From the NCBI GenBank assembly GCA_003228875.1, contig QIGK01000132.1, positions 1 to 40,808 on the forward strand: DNA of 40,808 nt, in the 5' to 3' direction. A program made the translations under genes and the position numbers. Numbering within the stretch: the first letter of the stretch is position 1; each line of letters begins with the position of its first letter. Shown here one piece after another: positions 8,218 through 18,653 of this stretch. Below the pieces are notes generated by a model. It was not told the DNA's origin, searched no databases, and saw only the letters and a list, made by a program, of their open reading frames with translations. Origin of the DNA: Rhodobacterales bacterium. Its GTDB lineage: Bacteria > Pseudomonadota > Alphaproteobacteria > Rhodobacterales > Rhodobacteraceae.

Positions 8218-9999
8218 TTAGGCCGCACCTTCGGTAAATTGCAGCTTAGCGAGGCGTGCATAAAGGCCTTTTTGGGCGACAAGCGCGCTGTGGCTGCCCT
8301 CGGCCACGATCCGCCCCTCGTCAAAAACAACGATTCGGTCGGCTTTTTTCACTGTGGCCAGCCGGTGCGCAATAATCAGCGTTGTGCGGTTTTTCGACAG
8401 GGATTCAACCGCTTGCTGCACGGCGCGTTCACTTTCCGCATCCAGCGCAGAAGTGGCCTCGTCCAGCAGCAAAATCGGCGCATCACGCAGCACGGCGCGA
8501 GCAATGGCAATGCGTTGTTTTTGCCCACCCGAAAGCATCACGCCGCGTTCGCCAACATAACTGTCATAGCCATCGGGCAGTTTGCTCAGAAAATCATGGG
8601 CAGCGGCGGCCTTGGCAGCGGATTCGACCTCTGCGTCTGAGGCCTCGGGCCGCCCAAACCGAATGTTTTCACGCGCGGATGTGGCAAATATCACCGGTTC
8701 TTGGGGCACCATTGCCATGGTCCGGCGCATTTCCTCGCGCATCAACTTGTCAAGCGGCACGCCATCCAGTGAAATCACCCCTTCATTTGGTTCATAAAAC
8801 CGCATCAGCATCTGGAAAACTGTGGTTTTGCCTGCGCCCGAAGGCCCAACCAAAGCAACCGTTTCACCCGGTTTAATATTCAGGGTAAAATCCTGCAAAG
8901 CAGGCGTATCGGGCCGCGATGGATACCGGAAATTCAGGTTTTTAAATGCAATAGCGCCCGTCATCGGGCTTGGCACCGCGCTCGGGTTTTTGGGGTCTTT
9001 GACCGTGTCTTGAACCTCAATCAATTCCACCAAACGTTCGGTAGCCCCCGCCGCGCGTTGCAATTCCCCCCAGATTTCCGAAAGCGCCCCAACCGCGCCC
9101 GCCACCATCACTGAATAGATCACAAACTGCACCAAAAGCCCGGCATCCATATCGCCGCTTTTGACCACGCCCGCGCCAACCCACAGCACCGTGACAATGC
9201 CGGTGAACACCAGAAAAATAATGCTGGCCGTCATGAATGATCGGGTTAATATCCGCTTTTTGGCAACCTCAAACGCCGCTTCGGTCAAGGCGCCGTAATT
9301 CTCACGGCTTTCGCGTTCATGGGTATAGGCCTGCACGGTTTGCGCCGCCAGCAAGGTTTCCGAGGCCATGGCAGACCCATCCGCGATCCGGTCCTGACTT
9401 TCGCGCGAAAGGTTACGCAAGCGGCGGCCAAAAATGATAATCGGAACGATAATCAGTGGCACAGTCAACAAAACAAGGCCGGTCAAATACGCCGACGTAA
9501 ACAGCATAAAAACCAGCCCGCCAAAGAAAATCAGCACATTGCGCAGCGCTACAGACACCGAAGAACTGATCACCGACAAGATAAGCGTAGTGTCGGTGGT
9601 CAGGCGCGAAAGCACCTCGCCGGTCATGATTTTTTCGTAAAATTGCGGACTCATGCCGATGACTTTGTGATAGATGGCAATGCGAATATCAGCGATCACC
9701 CGCTCGCCCAAACGGGTTACAAGATAAAACCGTATTGCCGTGCCCAGCGCCAATGCCCCCGCAATTGCGATGGCCATCAGGAAGACGCGATTGATGTTGT
9801 CAACCGCATCCACCGAAAATCCGTCGATCACGCCGCGCACCACCAAAGGCAGCATAAGGGATAAACCCGCTGTCAGGATCAGCGCGCCCAGAGCGCCCCA
9901 AAGCATTTTTTTATAAGGGAACAGAAACGGTAATAACCCGCGCAGTGGCCCAACAGTTTTGGACTTTTCACGCTCTTGGTTGGATTCGGTAAATGCCAT
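8218..9999 (-). CDS. MsbA-related ABC exporter (fused permease and ATPase)
   Basis: This 593-residue half-transporter has six membrane helices (about 25-320) followed by one ATPase domain (about 350-590). The ATPase shows Walker A GPSGAGKTT, the Q-loop region, signature LSGGQKQRIAIARA, Walker B ILLLDEATSALD and the switch histidine in IIAHRLATV. All catalytic motifs are intact, and it should work as a homodimer in the inner membrane. It resembles the alphaproteobacterial MsbA-related group (TIGR02204) rather than true lipid A flippase MsbA. A lipid or hydrophobic substrate is likely but unproven. The acyl-CoA synthetase downstream hints at lipid-linked work, but this is only context. Confidence 0.92.
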   Translation of the reverse strand: MAFTESNQEREKSKTVGPLRGLLPFLFPYKKMLWGALGALILTAGLSLMLPLVVRGVIDGFSVDAVDNINRVFLMAIAIAGALALGTAIRFYLVTRLGERVIADIRIAIYHKVIGMSPQFYEKIMTGEVLSRLTTDTTLILSVISSSVSVALRNVLIFFGGLVFMLFTSAYLTGLVLLTVPLIIVPIIIFGRRLRNLSRESQDRIADGSAMASETLLAAQTVQAYTHERESRENYGALTEAAFEVAKKRILTRSFMTASIIFLVFTGIVTVLWVGAGVVKSGDMDAGLLVQFVIYSVMVAGAVGALSEIWGELQRAAGATERLVELIEVQDTVKDPKNPSAVPSPMTGAIAFKNLNFRYPSRPDTPALQDFTLNIKPGETVALVGPSGAGKTTVFQMLMRFYEPNEGVISLDGVPLDKLMREEMRRTMAMVPQEPVIFATSARENIRFGRPEASDAEVESAAKAAAAHDFLSKLPDGYDSYVGERGVMLSGGQKQRIAIARAVLRDAPILLLDEATSALDAESERAVQQAVESLSKNRTTLIIAHRLATVKKADRIVVFDEGRIVAEGSHSALVAQKGLYARLAKLQFTEGAA

Positions 10000-10065
10000 G
10001 GATAACCTTTGAATTAGTTAAATTCAGTTAATAGTTTAATATCAAAAGAACAAGGATGCGGATTT

Positions 10066-11295
10066 TCAAAATTGCGACGGCTGTTGGCGTAACAAAAATT
10101 TGCGCGCGGCAATGGCCATGGCGACCGAGGCAATCGTGCAATAAATACCAAAACCAAGGAATTGAACGTTCAGGCCAACATCAAAATCAATCATCCAGCC
10201 CATAACCCCCGGCCCAAGCGCTGACAACAGCACCGTCAGAGCCATAATAACCGATCTGATAGCCCCAAGATGGCGGGTTCCATAGACCTCTGGCCAAACT
10301 GAACCAAGCACCGCGCTAGCCACGCCGGATGATATTCCCAGCAGCGCCATATAAATTAGCATCGCGGTGTCTGTGTCACCAAATGCCAACACAAAACATC
10401 CCAACGCCATTGGCAAAAGCGTGGTCGGCAAAAAGATTACTGCGCTCTTTCGGTCAATAAACACACCCGAGATCAGCCCGGAAATAACCGAAACCACTGT
10501 TAAGACAACAAAGCCAAGCGCAAATATTTCATAAGACCAACCGCGTTCAGTCAATATAAAATCCTGATGGAAAAATATTGCCGTGCCGATAAATGGCGGT
10601 GCCAAAACACCGGTGCTAACCAACCAGAATACTGGGTCGCGCAGCATTTCGTTTCTGGTCCATTGGCGCAAACTCGCAGAAATCTCAAGGCTTTCCGGCT
10701 CCAACGTTTGTGGGTTTCGTTCATGTGCTGCGGCGTAAATAATTGTGGGCAAAGCAACAATTAGCAGCACCATAGCGGCGATAATCCAGCTTTGCTGCCA
10801 GCCCACCAGTGCAATTACGGCAACAAAAATTATCGGCAAAACTGCTTGGCCAAAATTAAAGCCAAGCTGCGCAATCGACACTGCCTTGCCGCGCCCTGCC
10901 ACAAACCATTTGGCCATTGCGGTCAGTGAAATATGGGTCAACATGCCTTGCCCAAACAGGCGTAAGCCAAAAATCGCAAAGGTTAGCAGAAAAATCGATG
11001 TTGAAATCGCCAACAAAAGACAAGCCAGCGCCAGCATCAGCGTTGTAACAACAGCCACTTTACGGACCGAATAATGGTCAACCGCGCGGCCAATATACGA
11101 CAAGACCAATGCACTGGCCAAAGTCGCGATCATATAGAGCGACCCGTATTCGCCCGACGTTAGATCAAACGCCTTTCTGATTGGCCCGGTTGACAACGCA
11201 ATAAAAAACGTCTGCCCGAAGCTTGAGAAAAATGCCAAAAGCAGCCCGGCCAGCAGCCAGCGAAAATTTGTTATGACAAACTGAATATACGTCAA
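10066..11295 (-). CDS. MFS transporter, probably serving the hydantoinase operon
   Basis: This 409-residue protein has about twelve membrane helices and a major-facilitator pattern, including GRAVDHYSVRKVAVV between helices 2 and 3. The fold resembles monocarboxylate/oxalate-type MFS members, but the substrate is unknown. It starts at a TTG. The ribosome site AGGGG overlaps the stop codon of the upstream hydantoinase gene, only eight bases away, so its translation is probably coupled. This strongly suggests uptake or export of the hydantoinase substrate or product, perhaps a cyclic imide or oxoproline-like compound. The last point is inference. Confidence 0.85.
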   Translation of the reverse strand: MTYIQFVITNFRWLLAGLLLAFFSSFGQTFFIALSTGPIRKAFDLTSGEYGSLYMIATLASALVLSYIGRAVDHYSVRKVAVVTTLMLALACLLLAISTSIFLLTFAIFGLRLFGQGMLTHISLTAMAKWFVAGRGKAVSIAQLGFNFGQAVLPIIFVAVIALVGWQQSWIIAAMVLLIVALPTIIYAAAHERNPQTLEPESLEISASLRQWTRNEMLRDPVFWLVSTGVLAPPFIGTAIFFHQDFILTERGWSYEIFALGFVVLTVVSVISGLISGVFIDRKSAVIFLPTTLLPMALGCFVLAFGDTDTAMLIYMALLGISSGVASAVLGSVWPEVYGTRHLGAIRSVIMALTVLLSALGPGVMGWMIDFDVGLNVQFLGFGIYCTIASVAMAIAARKFLLRQQPSQF

Positions 11296-11303
11296 ATAAG
11301 CCC

Positions 11304-14300
11304 CTAAAGGTTAAATCCGCCACCGCCCGGGGTTTCCAGCCAATAGGTATCGCCCGCGAACATTTCGCTTTTATCTGCGGATGCCAGCTCCTCAATTTTG
11401 CCATCAGCCCGCACAATCCGGGTGCGCCCTAACCCGCCGGGCGCACCGCCGTTTAACCCCGGCGGCGGGGTCGCCCGATGGCCCGACAGCACCGCCACGG
11501 TCATGGGCTCTAGAAACCTGATGCGCCGCGTGCAACCGTTACCGCCGGTAAAATCCCCTTTGCCGCCAGAGCCTTTACGGATCGAGAATTCCTTCAGCAA
11601 CACCGGAAAGCGCCATTCCAGCACTTCGGGATCAGTCAGGCGAGAATTGGTCATATGGGTGTGAATGCCGCTGGTGCCATTATGCCCTGTGCCGTCATGG
11701 CGCAACCCCGCGCCCGAACCGCCGCAAATGGTTTCATAATACTGGTATGTATCATTACCCCAAGTGGTGTTGTTCATGGTCGATTGCGATGCCGCTTGCA
11801 CCCCAAGCGCCAACAGCAAAGCCGAGGTAACCGCCTGAGATGTCTCAACATTCCCAGCGATCACCGCCGCCGGATACTGCGGCGATAGCATGGTTTTGCT
11901 GGGCAGAACCACATTCAGCGGCTTCATCACACCCTCGTTCATCGGAATATTATCATCCACCAACAGCCGGAAAACATACAGCACCGCCGCCCGTGTAACC
12001 GGTTCCGGCGCGTTATAATTGGTCGCCAATTGTCCGGTGGTGCCGGTAAAATCAATCGTGGCCGTCCGCGCGGTTTTATCAACGCTGATCTTCACCTTGA
12101 TTTCACGCGGGTTGCCGTCAAAATCCGGGTCCATCGGATAGGTGTATTCGGCGTCTTTCAGGGTCTCAATGGCACGGCGCACGCATTCCTCTGCATTGTC
12201 CTGCACATGCCCCATATAGGCCTGAACGGTTTTCAAACCAAAATGCGCCACCATTTTGCGCAATTCCTGCGCGCCTTTTTCGCAACTTGCCACTTGCGCC
12301 TTTAGGTCGGCAATATTGATATCGGGGCTGCGCGCCGGATATTTGGCGCTGGTCAGCAATTCCTTGGTTTCTTCCTCGCGAAAATACCCCTGATCCACCA
12401 GTTTCCAGTTATCAATCAACGCGCCCTCATCATGTATTGATCGACTATCCGGCGGCATCGACCCCGGCGTTAGCCCACCAACATCGGTGTGATGACCCCG
12501 CGCGGAGGAATAGAAAAGTATCTCGCCATCCTCGCCAAAAACCGGAGTCACAACGGTTATATCCGGCAGGTGGGTGCCGCCGTTATACGGTGCGTTCAGC
12601 ACATAAACATCGCCATCCCGCATATCAGGATTCTGCGCAATAATCGCTTTTACGGATGCGCCCATAGACCCCAAATGCACTGGCATATGTGGTGCATTTG
12701 CAATCAAATCACCCAAACCGTCAAACACTGCGCAGGAAAAATCCAACCGCTCCTTGATGGTGATCGAGGCGGCGGTGTTTTCCAGCACCGCCCCCATTTG
12801 TTCAGCAATTGACATATACAGATTATTGAACACTTCCAACATGATAGGATCAGCCTTGGTGCCAATTGCATGGTCACTTTGGCGCGCCACAATCCGCGTC
12901 AGTTCGACATGGTTATACGCAGTAATCTGCGCCTGCCAACCCGGTTCAATGGCAATGCTGGTATGGGGTTCCACCAACACCGCAGGGCCGGTTAACGTGT
13001 CGCCCGGCTGCATGTCCTCGCGCCGCACAAAACGGCTGTCATGCCATTCGCCTGCGTAATAAACCGGCGCTTCCAGCGCGGTTTTATAAGCCGTTTCATC
13101 ACGTTTTTTCATCGCCAATTCCGGCTCTGACAAATCAGTCGCCCGCCCCACCGCCTCAACGCTCACGTTTTCAATTACCAAAGCATCGCTGGGCGAAAAT
13201 CCGAATCGTGCCTTATGCGCCGTGTTAAATTCAGCCCGCATCGTAGCTTCATCATCAAAGGCTATCGGCAGGGAGGTGTCCGTCCCTTTGACCTTCAGGT
13301 GCAGGGTGTTGATCATATTGATGTCAGCCTCACCCACACCTTGCGCTTCAACCTCTCCCATTGCCTGCACAGATAATCCGTCAATAATCGCCGCTGCGTT
13401 CAACCGGCTGGTATCGGATAAATCCGCCTCCAGCGCCTCAGCCCGACTGGCGCGAATATCCGCCAGCCCCATGCCATAAGCCGAAAGCAGCGAGGCCATC
13501 GGATGGATCAAACAGGTGGTCATGCCCAATGTGTCGGCAATCGCACAAGCATGTTGCGCCCCCGCGCCGCCAAACACCGTCAGGCAATATTCGGTGACGT
13601 CATAGCCGCGCTGAACGCTGATTTTCTTAATCGCGTTGGCCATGTTTTCCACTGCGATCCGCAGGAAACCATCCGCCATTTCCTCAGGCTGCAAACCAGC
13701 CTCTGCCGCAACAACAGAAAATGCCGCTTGAGTAGCCGCGATGTCCAGCGGCTGGTTCGCATCAGGCCCAAAAATCGCCGGAAAAAACTCGGGCCGCAAC
13801 CTGCCGACCATGGCATTGGCATCGGTCACCGCCAACATGCCGTCCCGCCCATAGCAAACCGGCCCCGGATTGGCCCCGGCACTTTCCGGCCCAACCCGCA
13901 TACGTGCCCCGTCATAACTCAAAAGGCTGCCGCCCCCCGCTGCAACCGTATGGATATTCATCATCGGCGCAGTAATCCGCACGCCTGCAACTTCAGTGTT
14001 CAAGACCCGTTCAAATTCACCGGCAAAATGGCAAACATCTGTAGACGTGCCGCCCATATCAAAGCCAATAACGCTGGTCTTTCCGGCAATCTGGCTGGTG
14101 CCAACACAGCCAACAACGCCGCCCGCAGGGCCAGACAATATCGCGTCTTTTCCTTGGAAATTCAGCGCATCGGTCAAGCCGCCCGAACTTTGCATAAACA
14201 TCAGCTTACCCGCCATATCTCCATCAAACGCCGCCGCCACGCGGTCAATATAGCGCCGCAAAATCGGCGTCAGATAGGCATCCACAACAGTGGTATCCCC

Positions 14301-14912
14301 TCTTGAGACCATCTTCATCAACGGCGAAACCTCATGGCTCACCGAAACCTGTGTAAACCCAATATCGCGCGCAATCACTGCCGCCTCAGCCTCATGTTCC
14401 CGATGCCGATAGCCGTGACAAAACACAATCGCCACTGCCCGTATTCCAGCCTCAAACACACGCTCCAGCGCATTCCTTAAATGCGCCGCGTCTAAAGGGG
14501 CCTCAATGGCCCCGCAGGCGCGCACCCGTTCACGGGCCTCAATCACTTCTGAATATAACATCTCGGGCCGGATCAATTCTCGGTCAAAAATTCGAGGCCG
14601 CGCTTGGTAAGCAATACGCAATTGATCCCCTAAACCTGCGGTAATCACCAATGCCAACGGATCACCCTTGCGTTCCAGCAAAGCATTGGTCGCCACCGTG
14701 GTGCCCATCTTAACCGAAGCCACCCGATCGCTCGGAATTGGTGCATCCAAAGCCAACCCCAAAAACCCGCGAATGCCATGCAAAGCCGCATCCACATATT
14801 GCTCCGGATTTTCCGACAGCAGTTTTTTGGTGTGCAAACCGCCCAAAGGGTCACGTGCCACGATGTCGGTAAAAGTGCCACCACGGTCAATCCAAAAGTC
14901 CCACAGGGTCAT
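11304..14912 (-). CDS. Fused hydantoinase/5-oxoprolinase (HyuA-HyuB)
   Basis: A single 1202-residue chain joins both subunits of the hydantoinase/oxoprolinase family. Residues of about 1-670 are HyuA, with an actin-like ATP-binding fold ([13 protein letters not shown] at the start, [10 protein letters not shown] and [11 protein letters not shown] inside). About 690-1200 are HyuB, with [16 protein letters not shown] and the ending [13 protein letters not shown]. Members use ATP to open five-membered cyclic amides such as 5-oxoproline, N-methylhydantoin or hydantoins. The fused form resembles eukaryotic 5-oxoprolinase and some bacterial ones. The start at 14912 is chosen over 14966 because GGAGC lies seven bases upstream and the conserved domain begins immediately. 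It leads a two-gene unit with the MFS transporter. Confidence 0.92.
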   Translation of the reverse strand: MTLWDFWIDRGGTFTDIVARDPLGGLHTKKLLSENPEQYVDAALHGIRGFLGLALDAPIPSDRVASVKMGTTVATNALLERKGDPLALVITAGLGDQLRIAYQARPRIFDRELIRPEMLYSEVIEARERVRACGAIEAPLDAAHLRNALERVFEAGIRAVAIVFCHGYRHREHEAEAAVIARDIGFTQVSVSHEVSPLMKMVSRGDTTVVDAYLTPILRRYIDRVAAAFDGDMAGKLMFMQSSGGLTDALNFQGKDAILSGPAGGVVGCVGTSQIAGKTSVIGFDMGGTSTDVCHFAGEFERVLNTEVAGVRITAPMMNIHTVAAGGGSLLSYDGARMRVGPESAGANPGPVCYGRDGMLAVTDANAMVGRLRPEFFPAIFGPDANQPLDIAATQAAFSVVAAEAGLQPEEMADGFLRIAVENMANAIKKISVQRGYDVTEYCLTVFGGAGAQHACAIADTLGMTTCLIHPMASLLSAYGMGLADIRASRAEALEADLSDTSRLNAAAIIDGLSVQAMGEVEAQGVGEADINMINTLHLKVKGTDTSLPIAFDDEATMRAEFNTAHKARFGFSPSDALVIENVSVEAVGRATDLSEPELAMKKRDETAYKTALEAPVYYAGEWHDSRFVRREDMQPGDTLTGPAVLVEPHTSIAIEPGWQAQITAYNHVELTRIVARQSDHAIGTKADPIMLEVFNNLYMSIAEQMGAVLENTAASITIKERLDFSCAVFDGLGDLIANAPHMPVHLGSMGASVKAIIAQNPDMRDGDVYVLNAPYNGGTHLPDITVVTPVFGEDGEILFYSSARGHHTDVGGLTPGSMPPDSRSIHDEGALIDNWKLVDQGYFREEETKELLTSAKYPARSPDINIADLKAQVASCEKGAQELRKMVAHFGLKTVQAYMGHVQDNAEECVRRAIETLKDAEYTYPMDPDFDGNPREIKVKISVDKTARTATIDFTGTTGQLATNYNAPEPVTRAAVLYVFRLLVDDNIPMNEGVMKPLNVVLPSKTMLSPQYPAAVIAGNVETSQAVTSALLLALGVQAASQSTMNNTTWGNDTYQYYETICGGSGAGLRHDGTGHNGTSGIHTHMTNSRLTDPEVLEWRFPVLLKEFSIRKGSGGKGDFTGGNGCTRRIRFLEPMTVAVLSGHRATPPPGLNGGAPGGLGRTRIVRADGKIEELASADKSEMFAGDTYWLETPGGGGFNL

Positions 14913-15052
14913 GCGTTTGCTCCAATAATTATCACAAGGAATCGAGGTTTGTTTCATAAGAAGCAATCACACTCGACAGCGACTTACAACACCGATATCT
15001 TTGGTAAAAGACAATCGAATACCAAAACACAAAACTGCTATAAGGTAGCACT

Positions 15053-15745
15053 ATGTCAATCTGGGAACGCATCACCGAAGCACTAAAAGCGCTCACCTCA
15101 GGTGAGGGGCTAACCGCTGTTTTTGACAGGTTAACCAGCCCGCCCGAACGCAGCATCGGCTTTACAATTGCCGTGATCGCGCTTGGCGCAAAAATGGCCA
15201 AGGCTGATGGGCAGGTTACCCGCGACGAAGTAGTAGCCTTTCGCCAGATTTTCCAAATCGCTGAGGCAGACGAGGCCCAAGCCGCCAAAGTTTTCAACCT
15301 TGCGCGTCAAGACGTGGCGGGTTTTGAATCCTATGCGGCCAAAGTTGCCAAAATGTTCAAGGACGACCAGCAAATCCTTACCGATCTACTGGAAGGCCTA
15401 TTTCATATAGCCATGGCGGATGGCAATTACCATCCCAAAGAAGACGAATTTCTGGGTGTTGTAGCCAAAATTTTTGACCTGCCCGACGCTTTGTTCCAAT
15501 GCCTTCGCACCCGATATGTGCCCGGCCTTTCGCCTGATCCTTATTCGGTTTTGGGTGTCGCCCCTGATTTCAGCCTTGATCAAATCCGCAGTAACTGGCG
15601 CAGCCTTGTCAAAACCAACCATCCTGATTTATTGACCGCGCGCGGCCTGCCAGCCGAGGCCATAGCCCTTGCCACCACTCGGCTTGCGAACATCAACACC
15701 GCGTGGGAAGAAATTCGCGCCCAGCGTCAACCGCTGAACGCCTGA
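15053..15745 (+). CDS. DjlA-like protein: TerB domain plus C-terminal J-domain
   Basis: This 230-residue protein has an all-helical TerB-like domain (about 35-155, with acidic repeats such as AKADGQVTRDE and AMADGNYHPKEDE). A J-domain of about 60 residues follows, with the diagnostic HPD in VKTNHPDLL. J-domains stimulate the ATPase of DnaK/Hsp70. In E. coli, DjlA has the same order behind a membrane anchor. Here there is no clear membrane helix, so a soluble co-chaperone is more likely. It is divergent from the hydantoinase gene, and its stop codon directly abuts the ATG of the next gene, which indicates an operon. Confidence 0.88.
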   Translation: MSIWERITEALKALTSGEGLTAVFDRLTSPPERSIGFTIAVIALGAKMAKADGQVTRDEVVAFRQIFQIAEADEAQAAKVFNLARQDVAGFESYAAKVAKMFKDDQQILTDLLEGLFHIAMADGNYHPKEDEFLGVVAKIFDLPDALFQCLRTRYVPGLSPDPYSVLGVAPDFSLDQIRSNWRSLVKTNHPDLLTARGLPAEAIALATTRLANINTAWEEIRAQRQPLNA

Positions 15746-16783
15746 ATGCGCATCGCCAGCTATAATATTGAATGGTTCACAGAGCTTTTTGACGATGATA
15801 ACCAGCTGATACTCGACCAAGAATGGTCGTCACGTTATCGTATTAAACGCGTTGATCAGGCCAATGCGGTGGCGCATGTATTTCGCAAGATGGATGCGGA
15901 CATTATTCTGATCGTTGAGGCCCCAAACACCGACAAAAAACGATCTTCCGTGCGCGCAATGCAAAATTTTGCCAGCCATTTTGGCCTTCGCCAATCCGCC
16001 ACAGTAACAGGGTTTGTAAGCCACACAGACCAAGAATTGACTGTGCTTTATGACCCAAAAATTGTCAAAATGCATCATGACCCGCAGGGTGAGGTTTCTG
16101 ATGGAAACACCATCACCCGCGCCCCGCGTTTTGACGGCAAATTTAAGCTAGATGTCGATGCTGACGGCCAGCCCGAGGTGTATACGTTTTCAAAACCCCC
16201 AATAGAATTGGTCCTAGCCCACCGCGCCAGCGGCAAAAATATCCGCCTGATTGGTGTGCATGCCAAGTCCAAAGCCCCGCACGGGGCGCGCAATGATGCC
16301 GAGGCCAAAGAAATATCAATCGCCAATCGCCGTAAGCAACTGGCGCAATGTATCTGGCTGCGCGAACGGGTTGAAGACCATCTGAACGCGGATGATAGCC
16401 TGATTGTTTTGGGTGATCTCAATGATGGTCCCGGGCTTGATGGGTACGAAAAACTGTTTGGCAAATCCAGCGTTGAAACTGTGCTGGGCAGTGTGGTTAC
16501 ACCAAAAACCCACCTCAAAGACCCCCATGCTGAAATATGGTTGGACCCGAACCAAGGCTGGTCAATCGGCACGGCGCGGTTTTATTCCAAACACCACCAA
16601 CGTTACCTGAATGCGCTGCTTGACTATGTGATGCTCTCACTTGATCTGGTGCGCGACACCAACCCCAAATGGCGTGTCTTGCACCCGTTTGACGACCCGA
16701 CCTGTTTTGATGATAAAAAACTGCAAAACGCCCTGCTGACTGCATCAGATCATTTTCCGGTTTGCGTTGACCTTAACCTTTAA
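15746..16783 (+). CDS. Endonuclease/exonuclease/phosphatase-fold hydrolase
   Basis: This 345-residue protein has the EEP superfamily pattern: MRIASYNIEWF (Asn7), metal-binding Glu58 in LIVEAPN, GVHAKSKAP, the catalytic LGDLNDGPG and the terminal SDHFPV. These Mg2+ enzymes cut phosphodiester or phosphomonoester bonds in nucleic acids, inositol phosphates or sphingolipids. The substrate is not predictable here. No signal peptide is visible, so it probably acts in the cytoplasm. The ATG begins immediately after the stop of the DjlA-like gene, so the two are co-translated. A link between the two functions is not known to me. Confidence 0.88.
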   Translation: MRIASYNIEWFTELFDDDNQLILDQEWSSRYRIKRVDQANAVAHVFRKMDADIILIVEAPNTDKKRSSVRAMQNFASHFGLRQSATVTGFVSHTDQELTVLYDPKIVKMHHDPQGEVSDGNTITRAPRFDGKFKLDVDADGQPEVYTFSKPPIELVLAHRASGKNIRLIGVHAKSKAPHGARNDAEAKEISIANRRKQLAQCIWLRERVEDHLNADDSLIVLGDLNDGPGLDGYEKLFGKSSVETVLGSVVTPKTHLKDPHAEIWLDPNQGWSIGTARFYSKHHQRYLNALLDYVMLSLDLVRDTNPKWRVLHPFDDPTCFDDKKLQNALLTASDHFPVCVDLNL

Positions 16784-16822
16784 GCCCCCATATATTTCCT
16801 AGAATTCCAACCGGAGAGACCG

Positions 16823-18649
16823 ATGTTCAAAACCATGCCCGATGCCCGCTATGACACTAAAGACCCCTCAGGGGGCGGCAATTTAGGCGACCTGCCTGAA
16901 TGGAACCTCGATGATCTGTATCCCGGCGAAAACAGCACCGAGATCAAAGCCGATCTGGCATGGCTAAAAGATGAAACCGACAGTTTTGCCGCCGATTACG
17001 AGGGCAAGTTGAACGACATCAACGCCGCCGATTTTCTGAATTGCATTCAGCGTTATGAAGTCATTGAAGGCAAAATGGGCCGCATCATGTCTTTTGCTGG
17101 CCTGCGTTATTACCAAAACACCACCGATGCCGATCGGGCCAAATTTATGTCCGATATGCAAGGCGCGGTTACTGACTTGTCTAATCCGTTGGTGTTTTAT
17201 ACGCTTGAAATCAATCGCATAGACGATGAAAAACTGGCAGCAATGATCGCGGGAAATACTGATCTTGCGCGTTATAAACCGATCCTTGATCGTCTGCGCG
17301 CCATGAAACCTTATCAATTGTCCGATGAGCTCGAAAAATTCCTGCACGATAAATCCGTAGTGGGCGCATCTGCGTGGAACCGTCTGTTTGACGAAACCAT
17401 GGCGGGGCTGACCTTTGATGTGGATGGGGAGGAAACCTCGCTTGAAGCCACCCTCAACCTGCTTTCCGATACAGACCGCGCCCGCCGCGAAACGGGTGCA
17501 AAGGCCCTGACAAAAGTTTTCACCAAAAACCTACCGCTTTTTGCCCGCATCACCAACACGCTGGCCAAAGAAAAAGAGATCACTGATCGCTGGCGCAACC
17601 TGCCCACCGCGCAGATGTCACGGCACCTGTCAAACCATGTGGAACCCGAGGTGGTGCAGGCCCTGCGCGACGCGGTGGTCGCTGCTTATCCAAAACTCTC
17701 GCATCGTTATTACGCGCTCAAAGCCAAGTGGATGGGCCTTGAAAAACTGGAAATCTGGGACCGTAACGCGCCCCTGCCCGATGATGACGACATCAAAATC
17801 GGCTGGCATGAGGCCCGCGATATTGTGCTGGACGCTTATGGCGATTTTCACCCCGACCTAGCCGCGCTCGCCGCGCCATTCTTTGAAAACGGCTGGATAG
17901 ATGCTGAGGTAAAACCCGGCAAAGCCCCCGGCGCATTTGCCCACCCCACCGTGGCGGCGGTGCATCCTTATGTGATGCTGAACTACCTTGGTAAACAGCG
18001 CGACGTCATGACCTTGGCGCACGAACTTGGCCACGGGGTGCATCAGGTTCTGGCAGCAAAACAAGGCGATCTGCTGGCCGACACGCCGCTAACCTTGGCT
18101 GAGACCGCCAGCGTATTTGGAGAAATGCTGACATTCCAAAAACTGCTGGACGGGGCCAAAGACCAAGCCACCCGCAAACGCCTGCTGGCTGGCAAAGTAG
18201 AAGACATGATCAACACAGTGGTGCGCCAAATCGCCTTTTACGATTTTGAATGCCGCCTGCACGCCGCACGCCGCGAGGGCGAGCAAACCCCCGACCAAAT
18301 CAACGCCATCTGGATGGAAATCCAGCACGAAAGCCTCGGCGACGGGTTTAATTTCATGGAAGGCTATGAGAGTTTCTGGACCTATATCCCGCACTTCATC
18401 CACTCGCCATTTTATGTCTATGCCTATGCGTTTGGCGATGGGTTAGTGAACGCGCTTTATGCAGTTTATGCAGAAGGCGACCCGGATTTTCAGGATAAAT
18501 ATTTTGATATGCTCAAGGCTGGTGGTTCCAAGCATCACAGCGAATTGCTAAAACCTTTTGGTCTGGATGCAAGCGATCCGAAGTTCTGGGACAAAGGGTT
18601 GAGCATGATTTCCGGCATGATTGATGAATTGGAAGCGATGGAGGGGTGA
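16823..18649 (+). CDS. pepF: M3 family oligoendopeptidase (PepF-like)
   Basis: This is a 608-residue zinc metallopeptidase. The HEXXH site reads HELGH (His400, Glu401, His404), and the third ligand region LAETASVFGEML follows about 25 residues later. The ending, with YVYAYAFGDGLVNALYA, is typical of oligoendopeptidase F. It should degrade short peptides in the cytoplasm. The ATG at 16823 has GGAGAG six bases upstream, so it is preferred to the Met five codons later. It lies 39 bases after the EEP gene and four bases before the HNH gene. Confidence 0.93.
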   Translation: MFKTMPDARYDTKDPSGGGNLGDLPEWNLDDLYPGENSTEIKADLAWLKDETDSFAADYEGKLNDINAADFLNCIQRYEVIEGKMGRIMSFAGLRYYQNTTDADRAKFMSDMQGAVTDLSNPLVFYTLEINRIDDEKLAAMIAGNTDLARYKPILDRLRAMKPYQLSDELEKFLHDKSVVGASAWNRLFDETMAGLTFDVDGEETSLEATLNLLSDTDRARRETGAKALTKVFTKNLPLFARITNTLAKEKEITDRWRNLPTAQMSRHLSNHVEPEVVQALRDAVVAAYPKLSHRYYALKAKWMGLEKLEIWDRNAPLPDDDDIKIGWHEARDIVLDAYGDFHPDLAALAAPFFENGWIDAEVKPGKAPGAFAHPTVAAVHPYVMLNYLGKQRDVMTLAHELGHGVHQVLAAKQGDLLADTPLTLAETASVFGEMLTFQKLLDGAKDQATRKRLLAGKVEDMINTVVRQIAFYDFECRLHAARREGEQTPDQINAIWMEIQHESLGDGFNFMEGYESFWTYIPHFIHSPFYVYAYAFGDGLVNALYAVYAEGDPDFQDKYFDMLKAGGSKHHSELLKPFGLDASDPKFWDKGLSMISGMIDELEAMEG

Positions 18650-18653
18650 TGTA

